Source of the DNA: Flavobacterium sp. JAS
Lineage (GTDB): Bacteria > Bacteroidota > Bacteroidia > Flavobacteriales > Flavobacteriaceae
DNA: 64,000 bases
Assembly (NCBI RefSeq): GCF_020991455.1
Contig: NZ_JAJMOX010000002.1
Coordinates: 372,001-436,000 of the forward strand
Direction of reading: 5' to 3'
This document shows positions 55,675 to 64,000 of this stretch, piece by piece. How positions within the stretch are numbered: position 1 is the first letter of the stretch; the number at the start of each line of letters is the position of its first letter. Position numbers and translations under genes: made by a program. The notes under the pieces were generated by a model. That model was not told where the DNA came from. It worked only from the letters and a program-made list of their open reading frames with translations, and made no database searches.

Positions 55675-55788
55675 TTAAATTTCTGTACAAGTATCTTTTC
55701 TATTATCAAGATCTTTTGAGATTTTATAGGATATGTATCCAATGCCGGCAATAATGGCTATAAGGATTGTCGTTATATAATTTTCCAT
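55675..55788 (-). CDS. 37-residue membrane ORF between RND pump and channel, duplicate of the channel N-terminus
   Basis: ATG 55788 lies 2 bases after the pump's stop, and the TAA (55677-55675) overlaps a possible ATG of the channel gene. The product has one hydrophobic helix then KISKDLDNRKD. Residue by residue it aligns with the channel's first 34 residues: MENYITTIL with MKNYITKIV, and YISYKISKD with IISCKVSKD. The lipobox Cys is Tyr here. It is best read as a remnant or repurposed copy of the channel's signal region. Whether it is translated is unknown. Confidence 0.6.
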   Translation of the reverse strand: MENYITTILIAIIAGIGYISYKISKDLDNRKDTCTEI

Positions 55789-55790
55789 TC

Positions 55791-58700
55791 TTATTTTTCT
55801 TCGTTATGAATTACGGCTACTGGTTTTCCAGAAACCTTTTCTTGTAAATATTGGAATACGATAAATAAAACCGGGATGATTAACAACCCTAGAATTACTC
55901 CTGAAACCATACCTCCGGCGGCACCAATACTAATAGAGTGGTTACCTTGTGCTGAGGGTCCTGTGGCGCTCATCATCGGGATTAATCCCACAACAAAGGC
56001 TAGTGAGGTCATAATAATTGGTCTTAAACGTAGTTTGGCTGCATCTATCGATGCTTTGGCTAACGCCTGACCTGATTTTCGTTTTTGGACGGCAAACTCG
56101 ACAATCAAAATCGCGTTCTTGGCGAGTAGTCCAATCAACATTACCAGTGCAACTTGTACATAAATGTTGTTTTCGATTCCGGTAAGGCCGATGGCAACAA
56201 ATACTCCAAAAATACCTGCAGGAATTGATAAGATTACGGCCAATGGCAAAATGTAACTTTCATACTGTGCAGCAAGTAAGAAATAGACGAATATCAAACA
56301 CAGTAAGAAAATCGTTGCTGATTGACCTCCAGAAGAAATCTCTTCGCGAGTTTGTCCTGAAAATTCAAAACTATAACCTGCAGGCAATTGTTGTGCAGCA
56401 ACTTCTTCGATTGCTTTAATGGCATCTCCGGAACTGAATCCAGGTTTTGGAATTGCATTAATCGAAATCGAATTAAACAAGTTGTATCTCGAAGCGGTTT
56501 CTGAACCATAAATACGGCTTAGTTTTACCAGGGTATTTATTGGCACCATTTCGCCTGTTTTGTTTTTTACAAAAACTCTGTCAATTGATGACGGATCAGC
56601 TCTGTCAGCAATATCTGCCTGAACAACAACTCTGTAATATTTACCAAATCTATTAAAGTCTGACGCTTGTGCACTACCAAAATAGGTTTGCATGGTTTGT
56701 AAAATGTCTTTTACATTCACTCCTAATTGATTTGCTTTTTCATCGTTGATATCCAATTGTAATTGAGGATAATCGGCTTTGAAAGAGGTAAATGCTACTG
56801 CAATTTCCGGACGTTTCATCAATTCTCCGATGAAGTTTTGTGAAATTCCACTAAACTTATCCAGTTTTCCTCCTGTTTTATCCTGTAGCACTAAATCTAA
56901 TGCTTCAACGTTACTAAATCCGGGAACGGTTGGGAAACTAAATACGAAGAAACTTCCGCCTGTAATAGCGCCTAATTTTCCTTGAACATCAGCCATTATT
57001 TTGTTGATGTCTTTAATTTCTCCACGCTCTTCATTTGGCTTAAGCAATACAAAGACAACTGCAGAAGAAGGACTTGTAGAGTTGGTCAATAAGTTGAAAC
57101 CTGAAATTGCGGTTACAAATCGTGATGCATCTAAACCTCTTAAAGTATTTTCTGCCTGAGTCATTACTTTTTGAGTTCCGTCAAGAGATGTTCCTGAAGG
57201 AGTGTTTACTGCAATTGCAATAAATCCTTGATCTTCAGTTGGAATAAATCCTGCAGGAGTTGTTTTAACCATCACAATTGTTGCGAAAGTAATTAAAGCC
57301 AATCCACCTAAACTAACCCATTTGTTACGGATTAAGAATTTTAAACCTCCAACGTAACGGTTGGTTAAGGAATCAAAACTTTTATTGAATCCGTTGAAGA
57401 ATTTTTCTTTAAACCCTTTTTTCTCATGAGAAGTATCTCCCTGATCACCGTGATTATCTTTTAAGAATAAGGCGGCTAGGGCAGGGCTTAATGTTAAGGC
57501 ATTTACTGCCGAAATTACAATTGCAATTGCCATTGTAAAGGCAAACTGACGATAGAAAACTCCCGTAGAGCCTTCCATAAAACCAACCGGCAGGAATACA
57601 GCAGCCATTACCAGCGTAATCGAGATAATAGCACCCGTTATTTCGTGCATTGCTTCATGGGTTGCTACTTTTGGAGACAAGTGTTTATGCTCCATTTTAG
57701 CATGCACGGCCTCGACGACCACAATCGCATCATCTACCACAATACCAATCGCCAGAATTAATGCGAAAAGTGTTAGAAGGTTGATCGAGAATCCGAATAA
57801 CTGCATGAAGAAGAACGTTCCTAAAATTGCTACAGGTACAGCAATAGCCGGGATTAATGTTGATCTGAAATCTTGCAGGAATATAAATACTACGATAAAT
57901 ACTAATATAAATGCTTCGATTAAAGTATGCTCAACTTGTTCTATAGATTGATCCAGAGATACTTTTGTACTATAGAAAATGTTATGTTTAATTCCTTTAG
58001 GGAAATCTTTTGAGGCTTTCACCATCAATTTGTTGATCGCAATCTGAATATCATTGGAGTTAGAACCTGCTAACTGAATTACACCAATTACAACTCCTTT
58101 TTTACCATTTAAACGTGTTAAACTGTTGTAGGAGTAAGCGCCAAGTTCGACTCTCGCAACATCTTTTAGGCGAAGTACTGAACCATCTGCATTAGAACGT
58201 ATAGCAATATTTTCATATTCTTCTGGTTTGGTTAATTTTCCTTTGTATTTAATTACATATTCAAAAACTTCTGTACTTCTTTCTCCAAATTTACCCGGAG
58301 CAGCTTCCAAACTTTTGTCCTGGATCGCACTCATGATTTCGTTTGGCGTTATTTTGTAAGTCGACATTTGTGTTGGATTCAACCAAACACGCATAGAGTA
58401 ATCTTTTACACCTCCAAAAATACTTGCCGATCCAACTCCGGGAATACGTTTGATCTCCGGAATAATATTGATCTGAGCATAATTGGCAACAAAAGTCTGA
58501 TCGTATTTTGACTCATCATCGGTATACATACCAATGGCCATGATAAAACTATTTTGTTGTTTTGCAGTAGTTACACCTTGTTGTACAACCTCTGCCGGTA
58601 ATTGGCTTGTTGCCTGAGCAACTCTGTTTTGAACGTTAACGGCCGCCTGATCTGCATTAGTTCCTAATTTAAAGAAAACTGTAATGGCAAGCGATCCGTC

Positions 58701-58952
58701 GTTACTGGCTGTAGAGCTCATGTAAGTCATGTTCTCAACACCGTTTATTGACTCTTCTAGTGATGGTGCCACAGAACGTAAAACCGTTTCTGCGTTTGCT
58801 CCCGGATAAACCGCCGTTACCAAAACCGATGGCGGCGCAATATCAGGAAACTGTTGTAAGGGCAACTTCGTAAGACCAAGTATACCTAATATTACCAATA
58901 AAATGGAAATAACGGTTGCCAGTACAGGTCTTTGTATAAATATTTTGAACAT
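55791..58952 (-). CDS. RND-family efflux pump, HAE1/AcrB-like
   Basis: 1053 residues in the inner membrane with two six-helix halves and large periplasmic loops. The first TM block (FKIFIQRPVLATVISILLVI) and the proton-relay Asp pair in GIVVDDAIVVVEAV are intact. The hydrophobic HAE1 pattern with FIPTEDQGFIAI is present. It is 11 bases after the adaptor gene and is coupled to the following small ORF. Confidence 0.97.
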   Translation of the reverse strand: MFKIFIQRPVLATVISILLVILGILGLTKLPLQQFPDIAPPSVLVTAVYPGANAETVLRSVAPSLEESINGVENMTYMSSTASNDGSLAITVFFKLGTNADQAAVNVQNRVAQATSQLPAEVVQQGVTTAKQQNSFIMAIGMYTDDESKYDQTFVANYAQINIIPEIKRIPGVGSASIFGGVKDYSMRVWLNPTQMSTYKITPNEIMSAIQDKSLEAAPGKFGERSTEVFEYVIKYKGKLTKPEEYENIAIRSNADGSVLRLKDVARVELGAYSYNSLTRLNGKKGVVIGVIQLAGSNSNDIQIAINKLMVKASKDFPKGIKHNIFYSTKVSLDQSIEQVEHTLIEAFILVFIVVFIFLQDFRSTLIPAIAVPVAILGTFFFMQLFGFSINLLTLFALILAIGIVVDDAIVVVEAVHAKMEHKHLSPKVATHEAMHEITGAIISITLVMAAVFLPVGFMEGSTGVFYRQFAFTMAIAIVISAVNALTLSPALAALFLKDNHGDQGDTSHEKKGFKEKFFNGFNKSFDSLTNRYVGGLKFLIRNKWVSLGGLALITFATIVMVKTTPAGFIPTEDQGFIAIAVNTPSGTSLDGTQKVMTQAENTLRGLDASRFVTAISGFNLLTNSTSPSSAVVFVLLKPNEERGEIKDINKIMADVQGKLGAITGGSFFVFSFPTVPGFSNVEALDLVLQDKTGGKLDKFSGISQNFIGELMKRPEIAVAFTSFKADYPQLQLDINDEKANQLGVNVKDILQTMQTYFGSAQASDFNRFGKYYRVVVQADIADRADPSSIDRVFVKNKTGEMVPINTLVKLSRIYGSETASRYNLFNSISINAIPKPGFSSGDAIKAIEEVAAQQLPAGYSFEFSGQTREEISSGGQSATIFLLCLIFVYFLLAAQYESYILPLAVILSIPAGIFGVFVAIGLTGIENNIYVQVALVMLIGLLAKNAILIVEFAVQKRKSGQALAKASIDAAKLRLRPIIMTSLAFVVGLIPMMSATGPSAQGNHSISIGAAGGMVSGVILGLLIIPVLFIVFQYLQEKVSGKPVAVIHNEEK

Positions 58953-58963
58953 TTTCGTAAAAA

Positions 58964-60112
58964 TTATTTTTTAGTAATTATTTGGGCAACTTTTGTATTT
59001 GATGCTTTTTCAGGCTGAATTACTTGTCCTTCCTGAAGTTTATCGATACCGCTTAATACAATTTGGTCACCAGATTTTACACCATCTTTAATTAAGTAGT
59101 TTGTACCACTTTTTCCAATAACGGTAATTGGCATTTTGTTTACTTTATTTTCTTTACCAACGGTGAAAACAAAAACTTTATCTTGCATTTCAACCGTAGC
59201 CGATTGTGGAACTAAAATCGCATCGTCATGTTGAAGACCTAAACGAATTTTTCCTGTGTTTCCTGAACGTAAAGTTCCGCCAGCATTTGGGAAAGTAGCT
59301 CTTAAAGTAATCGCTCCGGTAGTTTTATCAAATTGACCGTCTACCATATCAATTTTTCCAGTTTGAGTATAAGCGTTATTGTCTGCAAGGATTAAAGTTA
59401 CTGGAGGTAATTTTTTTAGTTTATCACCAAGACTGCTTCCTGCATATTGTGCTTTAAAGTTGATAAAGTCAGTTTCACTTAAAGAGAAATAAGCAAAAAC
59501 TTCATGAACATCAGATAAGTTAGTCAAAGGCTCAAGATCTGTAGCAGAAACTAAACTTCCTTGTTTTTTAGGCAATCTTCCAATGTAACCACTAACAGGG
59601 GCTGTTACATTTGTATATCCTAAATTAATTTTAGCAGATCCTACCATTGCTTTTGCTTGTTCGATATTTGCAGCAGCAATTTTTTGAGAAGCTTTAGCCG
59701 TTTTTAATTGATAATCAGAAACTACTTTGTTTTGTACAAGAGGCGTTAATTTATCAACTTCTAACTGAGCGTTAATTAAAGCTGCTTCGTAAGCATGAAG
59801 ACTTGCCAAAGCATTGTTTAATTGCTCACGGAAAGGACGTTCGTTTATTTTAAATAAAGTTTGACCTTTAGATACGTAAGCACCTTCGTCTACAAAAACT
59901 CTTTCAAGGTTTCCACTTACCTGAGGGCGAATTTCAACATCAACTGTTCCTTGTATAGAGGCAGGATATTCAGCATCTGTAGTAGTGTTTTCGCTTGTGA
60001 TGGCTAAAACAGGTAATAATGGCGGAGCCGGAGCTGCCGGAGCTTGTGATTTATCTGCACAACTGCTTAGCACGAGTGCCAGAATAAAACTGGTTATAAT
60101 TACATTTTTCAT
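58964..60112 (-). CDS. RND membrane-fusion adaptor (AcrA-like lipoprotein)
   Basis: 382 residues from ATG 60112. The longer frame to 60187 adds a non-signal extension, while this start gives the lipoprotein signal MKNVIITSFILALVLSSC. The lipoyl and barrel domains are seen in VEIRPQVSGNLERVFVDEGAYVSKGQTLF and NLGYTNVTAPVSGYIG (in part). The alpha-hairpin is of normal length. First gene of the efflux operon, downstream of four TetR-type operator copies. Confidence 0.95.
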   Translation of the reverse strand: MKNVIITSFILALVLSSCADKSQAPAAPAPPLLPVLAITSENTTTDAEYPASIQGTVDVEIRPQVSGNLERVFVDEGAYVSKGQTLFKINERPFREQLNNALASLHAYEAALINAQLEVDKLTPLVQNKVVSDYQLKTAKASQKIAAANIEQAKAMVGSAKINLGYTNVTAPVSGYIGRLPKKQGSLVSATDLEPLTNLSDVHEVFAYFSLSETDFINFKAQYAGSSLGDKLKKLPPVTLILADNNAYTQTGKIDMVDGQFDKTTGAITLRATFPNAGGTLRSGNTGKIRLGLQHDDAILVPQSATVEMQDKVFVFTVGKENKVNKMPITVIGKSGTNYLIKDGVKSGDQIVLSGIDKLQEGQVIQPEKASNTKVAQIITKK

Positions 60113-60196
60113 CTTAATATTGGTTTTAATTTGTTGGACATTCTTTTGTATTAATTTCTGTGGTATTGTGGCATTTCCGGTGTTCATATTTAATTA

Positions 60197-60416
60197 TATT
60201 AAATTATCTAACATTGTTAAGCTTTTAAGCGCAAAATTCTAAATAATGAGTTGTCCAATTCTATTTCAAAAATTGGCATTAAACTATTTATCACTGTTAA
60301 GTAAAATGAGAAAAAAAGACTTTCTAAAATTACTCTATTAAATTATTTATCACTGTTAAGTAAAACAATGTAAAAATACTTTATTATTAGCTATTAAATC
60401 ATTTATCACTGTTAAG
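60197..60416 (-). promoter_or_regulatory. Four-copy operator array upstream of the RND operon
   Basis: Four same-orientation copies of a 25-bp element (minus strand CTTAACAnTGnTAnATnnTTTAAT) at 60197-60221, 60277-60301, 60336-60360 and 60392-60416. The core TTAACA-n-TGTTAA is palindromic. Spacings are 80, 59 and 56 bases. They lie between the adaptor gene and the TetR gene. A fifth copy (61037-61061) precedes the TetR gene, so the TetR protein is the likely ligand. Confidence 0.8.
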
Positions 60417-60432
60417 TAATAATGAAATTTTT

Positions 60433-61026
60433 TTATTGTATTGATTTTATGATACCACCAATGGCATCTTTCAGAATTTGTGCATTTATGGTTTCCATAA
60501 TATCACTTTTGTTTATGATATTAATAGCAATCAAGCCGTGAATAACAGAAAAGAAAGTAAAATATTTTTGTTTTATTATATCTTCACTTGGGTTACTGTT
60601 TTTCATAATTTCAGCAATCACTGCAGTGAATAGTTTATAAGGTGCTTCGGCAGCAGAACATTTTTGAGAGCAGCAGTTCATTTGCACACCAAACATCACC
60701 TGATACATTTCGGTATCCGTAAAGGCAAAATCCCAATAAGCCATCCACATGGCTTCTAATTGATCTTCTGGTTTTTCAAATTTCGCTTTGGCAGCCTGAA
60801 GCTCTTTGGCTAATTTTAGAAAACCTTTACCAGTCAATTCATTTAAAATAGCATCTTTGTTCGAGAAGTATTCATAAATAATGGGAGCGGTGTATTCAAT
60901 CTTATCAGCAATTTTTCGCATACTCAGACCTTGCCATCCTTCTTCTTTAACGATAGTATAAGCAGCCTCAAGAATGTTACTTCTTGTCTCTTCTTTTTGT
61001 CTTAAAATACGATCTTTACTTGCCAT
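60433..61026 (-). CDS. TetR-family transcriptional repressor of the RND operon
   Basis: 197 residues. N-terminal HTH (about 10-60) with ILEAAYTIVKEEGWQGLSMRKIADKIEYTAPIIYEYFSNKD (in part), then a ligand-binding helical domain with Cys-rich NCCSQKCSAAEAP, which could sense thiol-reactive agents. It lies directly upstream of the efflux operon in the same direction. An operator copy sits between its -7 box and start, indicating autorepression. Confidence 0.93.
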   Translation of the reverse strand: MASKDRILRQKEETRSNILEAAYTIVKEEGWQGLSMRKIADKIEYTAPIIYEYFSNKDAILNELTGKGFLKLAKELQAAKAKFEKPEDQLEAMWMAYWDFAFTDTEMYQVMFGVQMNCCSQKCSAAEAPYKLFTAVIAEIMKNSNPSEDIIKQKYFTFFSVIHGLIAINIINKSDIMETINAQILKDAIGGIIKSIQ

Positions 61027-61036
61027 TTTTAATAAG

Positions 61037-61069
61037 TATTAAATAATCTAACACTGTTAGGCAAATGTA
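61037..61069 (-). promoter_or_regulatory. Promoter and operator of the TetR gene
   Basis: On the minus strand TACATTTG (61069-61062) fits the -7 box and the fifth 25-bp operator copy (61061-61037, core CTAACAGTGTTAG) follows immediately, covering the expected transcription start. A repressor bound there would block transcription. Confidence 0.75.
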
Positions 61070-61512
61070 TGGCGGTTTTTCTGATTATGAAATATTTTTG
61101 CCATAATATTTTCTTATTGTTGTATAGACAAGTGTTGAAAACCGTTGAAAGCCCTTATTTGTCTGGCACTTTAGTAGCTATTTATTTTTTAAGAAGCAGA
61201 TCATTTTCGTGTTTCAAGACCATTTGTCCCGCTGTCCAATATATCTTTTATGGCAAACCCTGCCATAAAAGGATGCCATTTCCATCTGGGCTAAGCGATA
61301 AAATCTATTTTTCATTAGATTTTAAAACAAAAAATGTAAAATCCATCTTATTGATTATATTAAACCACGCGTTAAACCGGATTAAAATCCGGCCCTACAA
61401 TATTGATCAAGCTTCCAGCTCTTTTTCAAAGCATTTAATGATCACGCAAATAGATTTTAAAATTCCGAAGGAATGACAAATATTGTAGAGCTGGACTTTA
61501 GTCCAGTTTAAA
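61070..61512. repeat. Repeat-rich intergenic region with paired palindromes
   Basis: A long plus-strand frame here (61069-61476) is probably not a gene. CTTTTATGGCA / TGCCATAAAAG forms an 11-bp stem at 61245-61271. CCGGATTAAAATCCGG (61377-61392) and CTGGACTTTAGTCCAG (61491-61506) are palindromes whose flanks CTACAATATT (61395-61404) and AATATTGTAG (61479-61488) face each other in inverted orientation, making a composite dispersed element. Confidence 0.65.
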
Positions 61513-62424
61513 TTAAATAATTTTTGCGTTTACACCATTATAAAACGGAGTTTCAATTCCGAATTTATTTGCATTTTCAATAACATAATCGACCAAGAAT
61601 TTTTTCTCGGTTTGATTGTTGTTTTCAAAATCCAATTGTAAAGAGGATTTCGATTCAAACGGGAATTTAGTCAATAAATCTTTCGAAGTTTCAATATCTT
61701 CTTTTGTCAAAATGATATTGTTTTCGCTGGCAAGCGATCGAATTTCAATCATCATATTCTCGAGAATATACATTAAGTTTTGATCTTCCAAAAGTTGTCC
61801 AAAAGTAACTTTATAAGCAGAAGTTATTGCCGCAACAGGCGCAACGAATAGATATTTCTTCCACAATATTTGATTGATGTTCTCGACATAAGTAATATCC
61901 AAACCGCCATCTGCTAACCAATCAATTACTTGTTTATTATCTTTTCCTCCAACGAAAATTTTCCCCGGTCCACCAACATGCTGAATATGTCCGGGCTTTT
62001 TTACATTGGATGCTACATAAATGCAGCCTTCCATAATCTGACCAACTTCAGGTAAAGTTTCTCTGATAATCTCTTTAGCATTTACCACATTTTGCAAAGT
62101 AATTATAATCGTTTCAGCATTTATGCAATCTTTATAAGTGTTTAATATATCGCTTATAGAATAGGATTTAGAAGTAAGAATTAATACATCCAGAATTCCA
62201 ATTTCTGTTGGATTATCAGATACTAAATCCGGAAATATTGTTTCTTTTTCACCTTTAGATTCAAATAATAAACCGTTGTTTTGTATGGCAGTTTTAGTTT
62301 CGCCTCTGCAAATAAAGATGATTTTGGCAGCACTGTTTTTATATTTTTTAGCCAGTGGAGCACCAACAAATCCGCCGATTCCACCAATCCCTAAAATTCC
62401 TATTTTTATTGTATCTGAGTTCAT
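61513..62424 (-). CDS. Ketopantoate reductase-family protein (PanE/ApbA-like)
   Basis: 303 residues. NADP-binding GILGIGGIGGFVGAPLA at the N-terminus, LQNVVNAKEII with the typical LQNG-like segment altered, and a helical C-terminal domain beginning LWKKYLFVAPVAAITSAY. The family reduces ketopantoate in pantothenate/CoA synthesis but has paralogues of other function. The context (next to an AraC regulator, no panB/C) leaves the role open. Confidence 0.85.
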   Translation of the reverse strand: MNSDTIKIGILGIGGIGGFVGAPLAKKYKNSAAKIIFICRGETKTAIQNNGLLFESKGEKETIFPDLVSDNPTEIGILDVLILTSKSYSISDILNTYKDCINAETIIITLQNVVNAKEIIRETLPEVGQIMEGCIYVASNVKKPGHIQHVGGPGKIFVGGKDNKQVIDWLADGGLDITYVENINQILWKKYLFVAPVAAITSAYKVTFGQLLEDQNLMYILENMMIEIRSLASENNIILTKEDIETSKDLLTKFPFESKSSLQLDFENNNQTEKKFLVDYVIENANKFGIETPFYNGVNAKII

Positions 62425-62501
62425 ATTGTGTATTTGAGATTTTAATTTATAGATGCAAAGTAAATAGGTTCACGATCATTAATTGATGTAAAAATATAGG
62501 T

Positions 62502-62509
62502 TATATTTG
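62502..62509 (+). promoter_or_regulatory. -7 box of the AraC-family gene
   Basis: TATATTTG lies 16 bases before ATG 62525. A TTG at 62483-62485 is a possible -33 element with 16-base spacing, a little short. Confidence 0.55.
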
Positions 62510-62524
62510 TAAAAATTAAGGATT

Positions 62525-63361
62525 ATGAAAGACACTTTTTTTATTTACAAAGATTTTGAGATTTATTCTGTCGAAGAATTAACATGGAAGAAAGAAGTGC
62601 ACCGACATAATTTTTTCGAACTATTATATATTGAATACGGAACCGGAAATCATATCCTGAATTCGATTCCTCATAACTATAAAGAGCACGATATTTATTT
62701 GCTTACGCCAAAAGATTATCATTCGTTTAAAACATTAGAGCCTACAAAGTTTCATTGCCTTCGTTTTCTGCCTAATTTTTTTTCGAACAAAAAAGAAATT
62801 GAAGAAATTGAAAAGCTGTTTTATTACCACAATCAAACTAGTGGAAATTTGATTTTTCTCGAAGATGATAAAACTTTCTGCGAAATGGTTATTCTAAAAA
62901 TTCTTGATGAAGTAGCCAAACCAAAAGGTCAAAACGAAATCATAATCAAAAGTTTGATGCTATCACTGATTCATATAATTAGAAGAAACGCCACACTATA
63001 TGAAAGCGATGTAAATCTAAAAACTACTGAGGTTTTAAAGATTGATACTATTTTAAGTTACATTAGGTCGAATATTGCCAATCCGCATTTGCTAAAGAAA
63101 AAAGAAATGGCCAGTTATTTTAATGTTTCGATCAATTACATTGGCGAGTATTTTAAAACCCATCTAAACATTACTTTAAGAGATTATATCGAGCAAACGA
63201 AACTCAAAGTTGTAACAGAGAAACTAAGTAAAAGCAATCTGACTTTTTCAGAAATCAGTAATGATTTAGGTTTTATTGATAGCAGTCATTTTAATAAATT
63301 CATCATGCGCAGTACCGGAAGTTCACCTTCAGAATTTAAAAAATCATTAAGTATTTCTTAG
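62525..63361 (+). CDS. AraC-family transcriptional regulator with cupin-type sensor
   Basis: 278 residues. The N-terminal part has a cupin-like pattern (VHRHNFFELLYIEYGTGNH, DIYLLTPKDYHSF). The C-terminal AraC HTH pair has KKKEMASYFNVSINYIGEYF and FSEISNDLGFIDSSHFNKFI. It is divergent from the ketopantoate-reductase-like gene, which it may control. Confidence 0.92.
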   Translation: MKDTFFIYKDFEIYSVEELTWKKEVHRHNFFELLYIEYGTGNHILNSIPHNYKEHDIYLLTPKDYHSFKTLEPTKFHCLRFLPNFFSNKKEIEEIEKLFYYHNQTSGNLIFLEDDKTFCEMVILKILDEVAKPKGQNEIIIKSLMLSLIHIIRRNATLYESDVNLKTTEVLKIDTILSYIRSNIANPHLLKKKEMASYFNVSINYIGEYFKTHLNITLRDYIEQTKLKVVTEKLSKSNLTFSEISNDLGFIDSSHFNKFIMRSTGSSPSEFKKSLSIS

Positions 63362-63400
63362 TAGGAGTTGTTTTTACTACCAAGAAATACCTTTTGAATA

Positions 63401-63853
63401 TTATTTTACAAAATCCATTTCTACATGCTCAATTCCCGCATCCAGGAAATAATTATCAGTTTGTCTGAATCCGTTTTTAATATAGAACGAACTTGCATTT
63501 ACTTGTGCGTATAGATAAATTTTCTTTTCGGTTTTTAAATCGGCTAATATTTTTTGCAGAATTGCTTCACCAATTCGTTGTCCACGATAGCTACTCAATA
63601 CTGCAATTCTCTCAATTTTAGCACCTTTTTCCATTTTTCTATATCGCGCAGCTCCAGCAGGTAAACCATCAACTGTTGCCAAATAATGAATCGCCTGATC
63701 ATCATCCATAGATTCGCGTTCTTGGGATACGTTTTGTTCTTCTACAAAAACTTTTCTTCTGATGGTAAATGCAATTTCGATTTGCTTTGAATCTTCAATT
63801 CTTTCAATTTTAATCGTGTTTCCTAATGTGTTTTGGGGAGTATTGTTTTCCAT
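63401..63853 (-). CDS. GNAT-family N-acetyltransferase (ElaA-like)
   Basis: 150 residues from ATG 63853 (a Met six codons upstream gives a Lys/Gln-only extension). Acetyltransferase fold with IRRKVFVEEQNVSQERE, acetyl-CoA loop RIAVLSSYRGQRIGEAILQKI and FYIKNGFRQTDNYFLDAGIEHVEMDF, typical of the ElaA/YjcF-like GNAT group. Substrate unknown. A palindrome covers its promoter. Confidence 0.88.
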   Translation of the reverse strand: MENNTPQNTLGNTIKIERIEDSKQIEIAFTIRRKVFVEEQNVSQERESMDDDQAIHYLATVDGLPAGAARYRKMEKGAKIERIAVLSSYRGQRIGEAILQKILADLKTEKKIYLYAQVNASSFYIKNGFRQTDNYFLDAGIEHVEMDFVK

Positions 63854-63921
63854 TTGTTGTTTTTTTTGCATTTCAAACGCTATGAAGTTTAATAATATCA
63901 GTGCGTGAGAACAATTTTACG

Positions 63922-63942
63922 CAAATTTACGTAGTTAACTAC
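63922..63942 (-). promoter_or_regulatory. Promoter with a 12-bp palindrome before the GNAT gene
   Basis: On the minus strand TAAATTTG (63929-63922) fits the -7 box. GTAGTTAACTAC (63931-63942), an exact palindrome, lies just upstream, between the -7 and -33 positions. A repressor bound there would block RNA polymerase. The binding protein may be encoded beyond the right edge. Confidence 0.6.
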
Positions 63943-64000
63943 ATATATTCAAAACGAAATTTAAAATTTATGATTTATTTATATTCTTAAGCTTTCACTA

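Noticed and set aside
61069..61476. Plus-strand open frame of 135 codons
   Set aside because: It lies across palindromic repeats (61245-61271, 61377-61392), has no recognisable domain, no promoter box and an unlike-protein composition. A repeat-derived chance frame is more likely.

Overview
The window looks like chromosome of a Flavobacterium-type member of the Bacteroidota. It is AT-rich. It carries SusC/SusD glycan-uptake genes, a hybrid two-component regulator, lipoprotein signal peptides with Cys lipoboxes, and promoter boxes of the form TAnnTTTG, with little sign of Shine-Dalgarno sequences. Many intergenic spaces hold degenerate inverted repeats, which I associate with this genus. I see no phage, insertion sequence, CRISPR array or obvious defence island.

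Layout. 1-9654: edge of a polysaccharide utilisation locus (PUL) with a SusC-like receptor cut by the window edge, an S1-type sulfatase, and a divergent hybrid two-component regulator. The receptor and sulfatase promoters share a closely similar tandem element that is probably the regulator's binding site. 9783-21969: housekeeping and stress-type genes. These include tRNA-Tyr, a thioredoxin-fold lipoprotein gene broken by an in-frame TGA, a DnaJ-KTSC protein, small hypotheticals, a YchJ-like protein, a VWA/AAA+ pair, a 2OG-Fe(II) oxygenase, an EamA transporter, glutamate dehydrogenase preceded by two Cys/Met-rich micro-ORFs and a terminator, and a fatty-acid-hydroxylase family protein. 22047-33737: a complete second PUL with a divergent SusR-like regulator, two surface-type proteins, SusC, SusD, a GH71/99-like enzyme and GH97.

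33912-45891: a porin-like protein, a deoxyinosine/uracil glycosylase, an AraC regulator, a MarR-GNAT fusion, then a minus-strand block of MlaE-MlaF-MlaD-like lipid transport genes followed by AsmA-like, iron-permease-like and FAD-oxidoreductase genes with overlapping ends. 46270-53955: a large glycosyltransferase, a small DUF1328 protein and a run of small stress/accessory genes. 54242-61026: a TetR-controlled RND efflux operon (adaptor, pump, 37-residue ORF, TolC-like channel). 61513-63853: ketopantoate-reductase-like protein, AraC regulator and a GNAT protein.

The observations I consider most worth checking are these. (1) Five same-orientation copies of a 25-bp operator around the TetR/RND genes. 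(2) A 37-residue ORF between pump and channel genes that is a diverged duplicate of the 5' end of the channel gene with its lipobox Cys lost. (3) The matched HTCS operator-promoter pair. (4) A possible translation-coupled attenuator upstream of glutamate dehydrogenase. (5) The in-frame stop separating the two halves of a TlpA-family protein. No single locus is clearly a wholly new system. These are regulatory and gene-evolution signals read directly from the bases, with functions inferred.
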